A stretch of DNA of 64,000 nt from Spirochaetes bacterium ADurb.Bin218 (GTDB lineage: Bacteria; Spirochaetota; UBA4802; UBA5550). Both the position numbers and the translations under genes were made by a program. The stretch lies in NCBI GenBank assembly GCA_002069965.1, contig MWCI01000009.1, forward strand, positions 1 through 64,000. The letters are read 5' to 3'. The notes below the pieces were generated by a model, which worked only from the letters and a program-made list of their open reading frames with translations, made no database searches and was not told the DNA's origin. Every line of letters begins with the position of its first letter. Positions within the stretch are counted from its first letter, which is position 1. Shown here in pieces: positions 18,782-26,856 of this stretch.

Positions 18782-19774
18782 TTATCTCTGAACCATAATA
18801 AGATAGATTGTTGCATTGTCAGAGTTTTTCCCTGATATGGCCTCGACTTTTACCAGATACAGACCTGTAAGCAATTTACCTCTAAGCATGGAGGTATTTA
18901 TTGAAGGATTAAAATATCCAGGGACAGCATTTGTAATAATAGTTGATGAAAATATTGCACTGCCAGCTGAATTAAATATTCTTATTTTGATTGAGCAGTC
19001 TCTGTATACAAATAGAGGTAAAGTTATATTCTGATTATTATTAGTTAAGATTGTAGTTATTTTGTTTTTTACCGGAGATATTAGCTTATTGGCGGAAACT
19101 TTCAGATTCACTATATTTTCTCTGCCAGGTGTGGAATAGGGAGTAAGTATAAAGTCAGAGGGAGAATTGGTATCATTGCTATTAATCCTCGAAAGCGAGG
19201 GATAGCTCATTGAAGAGTAATCACCAGTCCAGATCATGCACTCCTGAGGATTACCAGTATAATTGGTCCATTGATTGTATAAAATGGCATAATCAAGGTA
19301 GCTTTTAATTGTGCTATTAGGGCTTCCATCGCGATTAGAAAAGGCCATGAAGTCAATGATCCCATTATTTGCAGGGTCATCGTCTGTGTCTATTGCTACA
19401 ACACAGTCAGTGCTCCATAGCCCATAATTATTGCAGTATAGATCTCTTATGCCATTTTTGTTTAGGTCACCAGCAAGATCAGTTTCATCTTGCAGATTTT
19501 CCGATGTGAAATGGATTACTGCAAATCTATCATCAAAGGGTGTTTGAGGATCATCAGTTCCTTTTAAACTTGTTGCTGACTGTGCAATTGACTCATTTGT
19601 CCCGTAATACATTGTAACAAAAAGAGCGGCTATATCAAAGTTATCAGAAGGATTAGTAGCTTTAAGTTCTATCCAGTCAGAGTTTGTATTGAAAGAAACC
19701 TCATTTATTATTATTGCAGAATATGCCATTGCTGTGGACAAAAAAATCGTGAAAAACGAGCAAAGGTATTGCAT
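18782..19774 (-). CDS. Secreted lamin-tail-domain (LTD) protein
   Basis: 330 residues with signal peptide MQYLCSFFTIFLSTAMAYS. The mature start AIIINEVSFNTNSDWIELKA is the opening of a lamin-tail immunoglobulin-like domain (about 20-190, including YGLWSTDCVVAIDTDDDP and GSPNSTI...YP SLSRI). The C-terminal part (about 235-330) resembles a beta-sandwich attachment domain (IKIRIFNSAGSAIFSST, TGLYLVKVEA), like secretion/anchor domains of surface proteins. LTDs occur in secreted bacterial proteins, often with nucleases, and may bind DNA or protein. AAGGAGG five bases before the ATG confirms the start. It is the first gene of a three-gene coupled operon. Confidence 0.78.
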   Translation of the reverse strand: MQYLCSFFTIFLSTAMAYSAIIINEVSFNTNSDWIELKATNPSDNFDIAALFVTMYYGTNESIAQSATSLKGTDDPQTPFDDRFAVIHFTSENLQDETDLAGDLNKNGIRDLYCNNYGLWSTDCVVAIDTDDDPANNGIIDFMAFSNRDGSPNSTIKSYLDYAILYNQWTNYTGNPQECMIWTGDYSSMSYPSLSRINSNDTNSPSDFILTPYSTPGRENIVNLKVSANKLISPVKNKITTILTNNNQNITLPLFVYRDCSIKIRIFNSAGSAIFSSTIITNAVPGYFNPSINTSMLRGKLLTGLYLVKVEAISGKNSDNATIYLIMVQR

Positions 19775-19951
19775 TTTTCCTCCTTTGAAAGGGAACGGAA
19801 AAATTTTTGTGATGAAGAAATTTTTTTGACTTTTTCCTTTTTTTTTTTGATTGATTTATAATATATTATAACTGAATTTCTTGTTCCTTAAACAAGGCTC
19901 TTATGTGTTGGCTCTGCCAATACTTATATTTAAAATAAATGGAGGAGTTTA

Positions 19952-20236
19952 ATGAAAAAATTTTTGGTAATTTCTTTAAGCTTTTTTGTTGCATTTTCAG
20001 TTATCTCTTGCAGTAGTGCAAAGATTGACAAGTCATCTGCAACATCTATAGCTGCTGACACAGCTGCAAAAGAAGCAACAGCTAAAGCTGAAAAAGAAAA
20101 GGCAAAAGCTGCATGTAAAGCTGATTGTGACAAGGCTAATGACGACTGCGTTAAGAAAGCTGGGAAAACAAAGGCTAAGCTCGATGCTTGTGCAAAGGCA
20201 AAAACAAAATGCTATGCAGATTGTGATAGCAAGTAA
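19952..20236 (+). CDS. Small cysteine-rich lipoprotein
   Basis: 94 residues. The signal ends in the lipobox VISC with Cys20 as lipidation site; GGAGGAG precedes the ATG. The mature part is alanine/lysine-rich and helical, with six further cysteines at 55, 59, 66, 80, 87, 91, i.e. C-x3-C-x6-C-x13-C-x6-C-x3-C, an exact mirror arrangement. This suggests a disulfide-bonded helical hairpin in the envelope. No family is recognised. A perfect TATAAT lies at 19857-19862 without a clear -35 box. A strong terminator follows, so it is probably a single-gene, possibly abundant, transcript. Confidence 0.8.
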   Translation: MKKFLVISLSFFVAFSVISCSSAKIDKSSATSIAADTAAKEATAKAEKEKAKAACKADCDKANDDCVKKAGKTKAKLDACAKAKTKCYADCDSK

Positions 20237-20264
20237 TCATTAGAATTATCGTTTAGCTTTTATA

Positions 20265-20300
20265 GGCTCCGTTCTAAGGGCGGAGTCTTTCTTTTATCTT
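20265..20300 (+). terminator. Rho-independent terminator after the cysteine-rich lipoprotein
   Basis: Stem GGCTCCG (20265-20271) pairs with CGGAGTC (20281-20287, one G-U) around a 9-base loop, followed by a T-rich tract TTTCTTTTATCTT. It lies 28 bases after the stop of the lipoprotein gene. Confidence 0.85.
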
Positions 20301-20399
20301 CAAAAGGATTACTTCAGCAAAAAATTTATTGACTCAAATCTTACTCTCTGTGAATCTCTTACAAGTATTGGATATATTTAGATTTTAATGGAGTCTCTT

Positions 20400-22475
20400 A
20401 TGATTAAGGATGCTAACTTTCTCTGCGAAATAGGAACTGAGGAAATCCCTGCAGGTTATATTCCTCCAGCAATAAATGGAATAGAATCTCTTTTTAAGGA
20501 AAAGCTTGTTGCTGCCCGCATAGATTTTGATGAAATTGAGGTTTATGCTACTCCCCGCAGATTTACAATAATGATAAGTGGACTAAAAGAGACTCAGAGG
20601 TCTGAAACAGTAGAGTTAAAAGGACCATCAAAGCAGGCTGCCTTTGATAAGGATGGTAATCCTACAAAGGCTCTTGAGGGATTTTTAAAAGCCAATGGAG
20701 TGTCTCTTGCTGATGTTGAACTTTTAGAAACAGAGAAAGGAAGTTATGTATTTGCCAAGCGAACTCTTGCTTCTGGTAAAACAGAAGATATAATTCCACA
20801 GATAATAGAAAGCCTTGTGTATAATCTGCCATTTCCTAAGAGGATGCGCTGGGCAGATAAAACGGTTACATTCCCAAGGCCTATTTCTTATTTTCTTGTC
20901 CTTTTTAATGATAAGGTTGTTCCCTTTGAAATTGAGGGTATAAAATCTGGCAATTTAACAAGGGGGCATTTTGTTCAGTTTAACCGAATGATTGAAATAA
21001 ATAAAATATCTGAATATGTTAATAAGCTGAGAGAAAATTGGGTAATAATAGATCATAGAGAAAGGAAAGAAATAATCAGGCAGGAATTGTTAAAAGCAGC
21101 AGAAGCGGCCGGGGGATTTTTGCTTGAGGATGAGGATCTACTCAATACAGTTACATTCCTTGTGGAAAAGCCTCACATAATAGTTTGTGAGTTTGATCAA
21201 AAATTTCTTGAGGTGCCAGATATAGTTCTCATTGCAGAGATGAAGGAGCATCAAAAATACTTTGCAGTGATAGATAAAGAGGGCAGACTTATAAATAAAT
21301 TTCTTGTTACTGCCAATAATCCTGAAACCCCAAATATCATTAAAGGAAATGTAAAGGTTATATCTGCAAGATTTAACGATGCAGAGTTTTTTTACAGAGA
21401 AGATGCAAAGGTTAAATTGGAAGATAGGCTTGAGTCTCTTAAAAGAGTTCTATTTCACAAAGAGCTCGGTTCAATTTATGATAAGGTGATGAGGGTCAAG
21501 TCTATTTCTGAGGCTTTAGTTTCCCTTCTTTCAATTGATAATGAGACTGCCAGGAAGATTATGCGGGCAGTTATGCTTTCAAAGACAGATCTTGATACTG
21601 CAATGGTTTATGAGTTTGCTTCATTGCAGGGCTATATAGGCAGGATTTATGCCCTCAACGAGGGAGAGGATAAAGAGGTGGCAGAGGCTATAAATGATCA
21701 ATATAAGCCAAGATTTAGCGGAGATTCAATACCTACAGCTATGGTTTCTATCGTAGTGTCTCTTTCAGAAAAGATAGATAATATCTTTGGATCTTTTTCT
21801 GTGGGCAATATACCAAAGGGTTCACAAGATCCCTATGCTCTTAGGAGACAGGCTAATGCCATTGTTGACATAATAATAAGAAATGGTCTTAAGTTTCAAC
21901 TCGTAGATGTGCTCAAGGCAGTATCTTCAAATTATAGAGATGGCTTTAGCCTAATTGGCAAACTAATAGATTTTGTCAATGGCAGGGCAAGGACTATTTT
22001 TACAGAGGCTGGCTTTAGATATGATGAGATAGATGCCTGTATGCTTGAGGGCAACAGTGACTATCTTGAATTGTATAAGAGAGCTGAAAGCCTTAACGTC
22101 TACAGAAAAAATGAAAAATTCGGCCAGTTGCTTCTTGGTTTTAAGAGGATGAACAATATTCTTTCTGCTTTTAGAAAGGAGAATAAGGATTATAAGCTTA
22201 GCTTTAGTGAGAGTCTTCTTGAGGAAAAGGAAGAGAGGGATCTTTATTTTTTCTTTGCAGAGAGAAGAAAGCAGATGGAAGACTTTATCTCTCATAGTAA
22301 GTACATAGAGCTCTTTGAGCTTATGACAGAGGCTAAGCCTCTTATTGATTCATTTTTTGATAAGGTTCTTGTGATGGACAAGAGAATAGAAATAAGAGAC
22401 AACAGACTTTTTATACTTGAATCAGTTTTGAATATATTTAATAATCTCATAGATTTTTCTAAAATATCAGAGTAA
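20400..22475 (+). CDS. glyS: Glycyl-tRNA synthetase, beta subunit
   Basis: About 692 residues. The opening FLCEIGTEEIPAGYIPPAI is diagnostic of GlyS, followed by YATPRRF and the KGPSKQAAFD region, an internal HD-like region (FNDAEFFYREDAKVKLEDRL), and QDPYALRRQANAIVDII near the C-terminal tRNA-binding domain. It forms the alpha2-beta2 enzyme with GlyQ and binds tRNA(Gly). Start set at the ATG at 20400 because GGAG (20390-20393) is six bases ahead; an ATG at 20388 lacks a ribosome site. glyQ is not in the window, so the two subunits are encoded apart or glyQ is outside this stretch. Confidence 0.97.
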   Translation: MIKDANFLCEIGTEEIPAGYIPPAINGIESLFKEKLVAARIDFDEIEVYATPRRFTIMISGLKETQRSETVELKGPSKQAAFDKDGNPTKALEGFLKANGVSLADVELLETEKGSYVFAKRTLASGKTEDIIPQIIESLVYNLPFPKRMRWADKTVTFPRPISYFLVLFNDKVVPFEIEGIKSGNLTRGHFVQFNRMIEINKISEYVNKLRENWVIIDHRERKEIIRQELLKAAEAAGGFLLEDEDLLNTVTFLVEKPHIIVCEFDQKFLEVPDIVLIAEMKEHQKYFAVIDKEGRLINKFLVTANNPETPNIIKGNVKVISARFNDAEFFYREDAKVKLEDRLESLKRVLFHKELGSIYDKVMRVKSISEALVSLLSIDNETARKIMRAVMLSKTDLDTAMVYEFASLQGYIGRIYALNEGEDKEVAEAINDQYKPRFSGDSIPTAMVSIVVSLSEKIDNIFGSFSVGNIPKGSQDPYALRRQANAIVDIIIRNGLKFQLVDVLKAVSSNYRDGFSLIGKLIDFVNGRARTIFTEAGFRYDEIDACMLEGNSDYLELYKRAESLNVYRKNEKFGQLLLGFKRMNNILSAFRKENKDYKLSFSESLLEEKEERDLYFFFAERRKQMEDFISHSKYIELFELMTEAKPLIDSFFDKVLVMDKRIEIRDNRLFILESVLNIFNNLIDFSKISE

Positions 22476-22484
22476 CCTCTCTTT

Positions 22485-22522
22485 GCTCACTGGCTGCTGC
22501 AGATTTCTGGCAACCAGTGAGC
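22485..22522 (+). other. Stem-loop after glyS
   Basis: GCTCACTGG (22485-22493) is fully complementary to CCAGTGAGC (22514-22522) around a 20-base loop, starting ten bases after the glyS stop. There is no T-run after it, so it is not a standard intrinsic terminator; it may stabilise the glyS mRNA end or be part of a small RNA. The rest of the interval up to 22740 shows nothing else I can name. Confidence 0.45.
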
Positions 22523-22739
22523 CTGTGCAGACCTTGTGGTTGTTTTCAATGAGTTTAATTATTTTCGATATCTCTATAATTTTTATATCAATACCACCTC
22601 TTACTTAGCCATTATGCCATAGGTGGCTTTTATAACTTAATTACCTGAATTTTAATATAAACATCAAGCATCCCCTGTATTTTTTTTATAAAAGGGCTAA
22701 AATTTCTTGACTGTAACGTTTTCTTTTTTTATTGTTGTA

Positions 22740-22762
22740 ATTGGTTGAACCATTGCACCAAT
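22740..22762 (+). promoter_or_regulatory. Candidate GntR/FadR-family operator (autoregulatory)
   Basis: TGGTTGAACCA at 22742-22752 is a perfect palindrome around a central G and fits the FadR-subfamily operator pattern TNGTNNNACNA. An outer inverted repeat ATTGGT/ACCAAT (22740-22745, 22757-22762) surrounds it. It lies directly ahead of the ribosome site of the FadR-type regulator gene, and a TTGACT at about 22709 may be the promoter. This suggests the regulator controls its own operon including glpD. Confidence 0.6.
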
Positions 22763-22771
22763 GAGGGGTTT

Positions 22772-23467
22772 ATGTTTACAAGCGTCAATAGAAAAAATCT
22801 AAATGAAGAGATTAGCGATCAAATTATCACAAAGATTGTGACAGGGGCATTACCCTGTGGGAGCAAGCTCCCGCCAGAGAGGGATTTAGCTTTGCAGCTT
22901 AATGTAAATAGGCATACACTCCGTGAGGCTTTGCGAAAGCTTGATGCCCTTGATCTTGTCTCTATTCGACAGGGAGATGGAATTTATGTTAGGGATTTCA
23001 GGGAAAGTGGAAACCTTGAACTTCTAAAGTATCTACTTTTTTCCCGTAAGGATATTACTTCTGATATTTTGAAAAATATACTGGAGATAAGAAGGTTTAT
23101 ATCCCCAGAGATGGCATATAAGGCAGCCTTAAATAGAAGCGACGAGGAGGCTAAAATTCTTAGCTCTCTTCTTTTAAGTGATCTTACCATAGAGGAGAGA
23201 GATCTTGCAATACATCAATCTATTGCCCGTGGCAGTGGTAATATTTTGTATATTTTTCTTCTTAATTTTTTTAATGATATCTTCCGTGAGTTTGGTGGAC
23301 TTTATTTTTCTTTTAAAGAAAACGTAGCAGCATCGGACAGATTTCATAGATCAATAGTAAAGGCCATTTGCAATAGAGATGGCAATGCAGCCAGAAAGAT
23401 CATGAATGATATTTTAGTTTATGCAGAAAACAAAGTTTCAAAATATATGGAGTCAAATTATGAATAG
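22772..23467 (+). CDS. GntR-family transcriptional regulator (FadR/FCD type)
   Basis: About 231 residues. The N-terminal winged helix shows the GntR signature (NEEISDQIITKIVTGALPCG, SKLPPERDLALQLNVNRHTLREALRKL), and the C-terminal all-helical FCD ligand domain includes AIHQSIARGSGN and DRFHRSIVKAICNRDG with a likely metal-binding His. The start is placed at the ATG at 22772 because GAGGGG lies just before it; an earlier TTG overlaps the operator. It overlaps glpD by 8 bases, so it probably regulates glycerol-3-phosphate or related metabolism. The effector is unknown. Confidence 0.9.
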   Translation: MFTSVNRKNLNEEISDQIITKIVTGALPCGSKLPPERDLALQLNVNRHTLREALRKLDALDLVSIRQGDGIYVRDFRESGNLELLKYLLFSRKDITSDILKNILEIRRFISPEMAYKAALNRSDEEAKILSSLLLSDLTIEERDLAIHQSIARGSGNILYIFLLNFFNDIFREFGGLYFSFKENVAASDRFHRSIVKAICNRDGNAARKIMNDILVYAENKVSKYMESNYE

Positions 23468-25088
23468 ATCCAATTTTTCAAAGCAAAGGTATGATTTTGT
23501 TGTCATTGGAGGTGGAATCTCTGGGGCAGCTGTTGCTTACGATGCGGCTTTACGGGGATTTTCTGTAGCTTTAATCGAGAGAGAGGATTTTGGTTCAAAA
23601 ACCTCTGCTGCTACATCAAAGCTCATTCATGGAGGCTTGCGCTATCTTGCAAATTTTGAGCTTTCCCTTGTTCGGGAGTCTTTAAGGGAGCGCCGTATTC
23701 TGGAAAATATTGCACCAAACTTTGTATATCCCATTGCAAATATGGTGATCACAGACAGAAAATCTTTTTCAACAATGAAGTCAACTCTCAAGATTGGAAT
23801 GATACTTTATGATATACTTTCCTTTGACAAAAAGTGGACATGGGATAAGAGTAAAAAGATTCCATGCCATAGCTCTCTGTCAAGAGAAGAGACCTTGAGG
23901 AGGGAGCCCTCTGTTGAAAAGGAGGATCTCACTGGCTCTGTTGTTTATTATGACTGTGCAAGCATATTCCCTGAGAGGCTTACTCTTGCATTTATTAAAT
24001 CTGCAGTTGCCCATGGCGCTGATGTGGCTAATTATATGGAAGCCAGAGGATTTCTGTTCTCAGGAGACAGGATCTCAGGAGTCAAAGTCTATGACAGAGT
24101 TAATAACAGAGAAATTGAACTTTATGGAGATCTTGTTATAAATTGTGCTGGTCCGTGGGCAGATAGGGTTTTATCTCTTACAGGAAAAAATCCTACAAAA
24201 GAAGAGTTGCGTAGATCAGAAGGAATTCATATTATAACAAAAAAGCTTACAGAAAAACATCTTGTTACAGCAGTTACACCCTCTGGCAGGCATATATTCA
24301 TAATTCCATGGAGAGGATACTCTCTTATAGGAACAACAGACAAGGAATACTTTGGTAGCCCTGATGACTGGAGGGTTACTCATGAAAGTATTCTTGAGCT
24401 TATAGAGGAGATAAATCACTCCTTTAGCGATAAAATCCGCATTTCCTATGATGATGTTGTTTTTTATTATGGAGGATTGCGCCCCCTTGTGGAGACAGAG
24501 AGCAAGGAGGATGTTTATAACTCTTCAAGAAAGTATGAGATCTTTGATAATAAAGAAGAAGGTGTAGATGGGCTCATTACTGTTGAGGGTGGGAAATATA
24601 CAACAAGCAGAAATCTTGCACAGAAGGTTATAGATTTTGCTATTAAAAAGACTGGCAAAAAATTTTCTAAAAGCCTTACTGCAAAGAAATATCTTACAGG
24701 CTCAGAGATCAAAGATATAGAAAATTTTGTCCTTAAATGTAAAGATAGGTATAGAGAATTCAATGGCGCTCATATTGATTATCTTGCAAGGATTTATGGC
24801 ACAGAGTTGGATTCTGTTATGAATGTGGCATTGTCCTCAAAGAATCTTTCTCAGGCATTAAACAATGATGGGGAGATGCTGGCTCAGGTTATATATGCCA
24901 TAAAAGAAGAGATGGCTGTTACATTAAGTGATATATTACTGCGCAGGACAGGAATAGGAACCCTCGGTCATCCAGGTAAAGAGGTTCTTCAAAAGGTGGC
25001 TGACATTGCTGCTGAACTTTTAAAGTGGAATGACCAACAAAAAGAAGAAGAAATAAAGAAAGTTGAGAATATTTTTAAAATACCATAA
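23460..25088 (+). CDS. glpD: FAD-dependent glycerol-3-phosphate dehydrogenase
   Basis: About 542 residues. The FAD-binding motif VVIGGGISGAAVAYDAALRGF is at the N-terminus, followed by the family blocks SSATSKLIHGGLRYL-type (TSAATSKLIHGGLRYLANFE), GPWADRV, IPWRGYSLIGTTD and VEGGKYTTSR. It oxidises glycerol-3-phosphate to dihydroxyacetone phosphate at the membrane, passing electrons to quinone. Start at the ATG at 23460, preceded by GGAG and overlapping the regulator stop. The next gene, 12 bases on, is an alkyl-DHAP-synthase-like flavoprotein, so DHAP produced here could serve ether-lipid synthesis as well as glycolysis. Confidence 0.95.
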   Translation: MNRSNFSKQRYDFVVIGGGISGAAVAYDAALRGFSVALIEREDFGSKTSAATSKLIHGGLRYLANFELSLVRESLRERRILENIAPNFVYPIANMVITDRKSFSTMKSTLKIGMILYDILSFDKKWTWDKSKKIPCHSSLSREETLRREPSVEKEDLTGSVVYYDCASIFPERLTLAFIKSAVAHGADVANYMEARGFLFSGDRISGVKVYDRVNNREIELYGDLVINCAGPWADRVLSLTGKNPTKEELRRSEGIHIITKKLTEKHLVTAVTPSGRHIFIIPWRGYSLIGTTDKEYFGSPDDWRVTHESILELIEEINHSFSDKIRISYDDVVFYYGGLRPLVETESKEDVYNSSRKYEIFDNKEEGVDGLITVEGGKYTTSRNLAQKVIDFAIKKTGKKFSKSLTAKKYLTGSEIKDIENFVLKCKDRYREFNGAHIDYLARIYGTELDSVMNVALSSKNLSQALNNDGEMLAQVIYAIKEEMAVTLSDILLRRTGIGTLGHPGKEVLQKVADIAAELLKWNDQQKEEEIKKVENIFKIP

Positions 25089-25100
25089 TGGAGATAGAAT

Positions 25101-26816
25101 ATGGCCAAGAAACAATTTGAACCAAATTGGAGAGAAACTCCACCTGCACCAAGAAGTTTTAGATCTATTTTTAAGTGGGGTGATCCACAGGCATACAAGC
25201 ATCCAAACAAAAAGCTTTTTAAGGAAATTAAAGAGCAGTTTCATTTAACTGACGAAGATTTCAAAGAGGCCAAGAGTTACGGTGATGAGATAGTTTCTTT
25301 TAAAAAGAGTCCAAAACTATCAAAAAAGGATATTGATTTTTTTACAAGGCTCTGTGGTAGCGAGAATGTCTCTGTCGATGAGTATTTCAGAACAAAATTT
25401 TCTTCAGGGAAAACTATTGAGGAGGCTATAAGTCTTAGAGATAGCAAAGTAGGCCCCCTTTGTGATCTGGTTGTGCATCCAAGAAACAAGGATGAGATAG
25501 TCAATATTGTTAAATATTGCAATAAGAATAAAATACCAATTTATGTATATGGCGGAGGATCCTCTGTAAACTTTGGCCTGAGACCATCAAAAGGTGGGAT
25601 CTCCCTTGTTATGAGCACTCACATAAATAAGATTCTTGAGGTAAATCCAATAAATCAAACTGTTACAGTTGAGGCTGGCATAATGGGGCCAGATCTTGAA
25701 ACGGCTCTTAACAATGCAAAGGAGCTTTACAAAACCCCTTATAATTATACATGCGGTCATTTTCCTCAGTCCTTTGAGTTTTCCTCTGCTGGCGGATGGA
25801 TCTCTGCCCTTGGCTCAGGTCAGGCCTCATCTTATTATGGCGATGCCTATGATTTAGTTATAAGTCAGGAATATATTACTCCTGCTGGAGTTATTAAGAC
25901 TCTTGATTATCCTGCAACAGCCACTGGTCCAAAGGTAAATGATATATTTAAAGGCAGCGAGGGATGCTTTGGAGTTTTAACAGAGATTACATTTAAAATT
26001 TTTAGATACATGCCAGAGAACCGTAGATACTTTGGCTTTATATTCCCAAGTTTTCAAGATGCTATAAATGCTGGCAGAGAGATTTCTCAAGGAGAGTTTG
26101 GAATGCCAGCGGTCTTTAGAATATCTGACGAGGAAGAGACCCATATAGGCCTTAAGCTATATGGTATTGATGGAACAATTCTTGATAAGCTTATGCAGCT
26201 TAGGGGATATAAGCCCATGAAGAGATGCCTTTTCCTTGGGACAACTGAAGGGGAAAAGAATTTTACCAGAAATGTAAAAAGGCAGGTAAAAAAGATCTGT
26301 AAAAAACATGGCGGTATGTATATAACAGGATTACCATCTAAGATGTGGGAGCCTGGTAGATATAAGGATCCATACCTTAGAGAGGATCTGCAGGATTATG
26401 GCATACTTATCGATACCCTTGAAACAGCAGTTAAATGGGATAATCTCCATAAGGTTCATCAGGAGGTGAGAGAATTTGTAAAATCACGACCAGAGACTAT
26501 ATGTATGACCCATAGTTCACATTTTTATCCTCAGGGGACGAATCTCTACTTTATATATATAATGAAGGACAATGGTCTGCAGGAGTATATTGATTTCCAG
26601 AGTGGAATTATTGAAAGAATTAACTCAAGTGGAGGCTCTTTGAGTCATCACCATGGAGTTGGCAAGATGATAGCACCATGGATGGAAAAGCACCTTGGCA
26701 AGGAGCAGATGGAGGTCCTTAGAGCCCTTAAGAGGCATTTTGATCCAAATAATATCATGAATCCAGGTGGCCAGATGGGCCTTGATCTAAAAGGTGACTG
26801 GCGTAAAATTAAGTAA
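25101..26816 (+). CDS. FAD-binding oxidase, alkyl-DHAP synthase-like
   Basis: 571-residue VAO/FAD_binding_4 flavoprotein. The FAD domain has VVHPRNKDEIVNIVKYCNKN, PIYVYGGGSSVNFGLRP and the SSAGGWISALGSGQASSYYGD block. The C-terminal domain ends with SHHHGVGKMIAPW and FDPNNIMNPGG. The triple histidine and the GSSV/GSGQ blocks closely follow alkyl-dihydroxyacetonephosphate synthase, which swaps the acyl chain of acyl-DHAP for a fatty alcohol in ether-lipid synthesis; D-lactate or glycolate dehydrogenase relatives lack this exact combination. The glpD neighbour fits DHAP-linked chemistry. A terminator follows directly. Specificity remains an inference. Confidence 0.8.
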   Translation: MAKKQFEPNWRETPPAPRSFRSIFKWGDPQAYKHPNKKLFKEIKEQFHLTDEDFKEAKSYGDEIVSFKKSPKLSKKDIDFFTRLCGSENVSVDEYFRTKFSSGKTIEEAISLRDSKVGPLCDLVVHPRNKDEIVNIVKYCNKNKIPIYVYGGGSSVNFGLRPSKGGISLVMSTHINKILEVNPINQTVTVEAGIMGPDLETALNNAKELYKTPYNYTCGHFPQSFEFSSAGGWISALGSGQASSYYGDAYDLVISQEYITPAGVIKTLDYPATATGPKVNDIFKGSEGCFGVLTEITFKIFRYMPENRRYFGFIFPSFQDAINAGREISQGEFGMPAVFRISDEEETHIGLKLYGIDGTILDKLMQLRGYKPMKRCLFLGTTEGEKNFTRNVKRQVKKICKKHGGMYITGLPSKMWEPGRYKDPYLREDLQDYGILIDTLETAVKWDNLHKVHQEVREFVKSRPETICMTHSSHFYPQGTNLYFIYIMKDNGLQEYIDFQSGIIERINSSGGSLSHHHGVGKMIAPWMEKHLGKEQMEVLRALKRHFDPNNIMNPGGQMGLDLKGDWRKIK

Positions 26817-26824
26817 TATTATTA

Positions 26825-26856
26825 AAAAAGAGGGTCTTGTAAAACCCTCTTTTTTT
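26825..26856. terminator. Bidirectional terminator between convergent operons
   Basis: AAAAAAGAGGGT (26825 on) pairs with ACCCTCTTTTTT around a short loop; A-runs and T-runs on both sides make it work for both strands. It serves the glpD operon on plus and the VWA/MoxR operon on minus, whose stop codon touches its edge. Confidence 0.9.
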
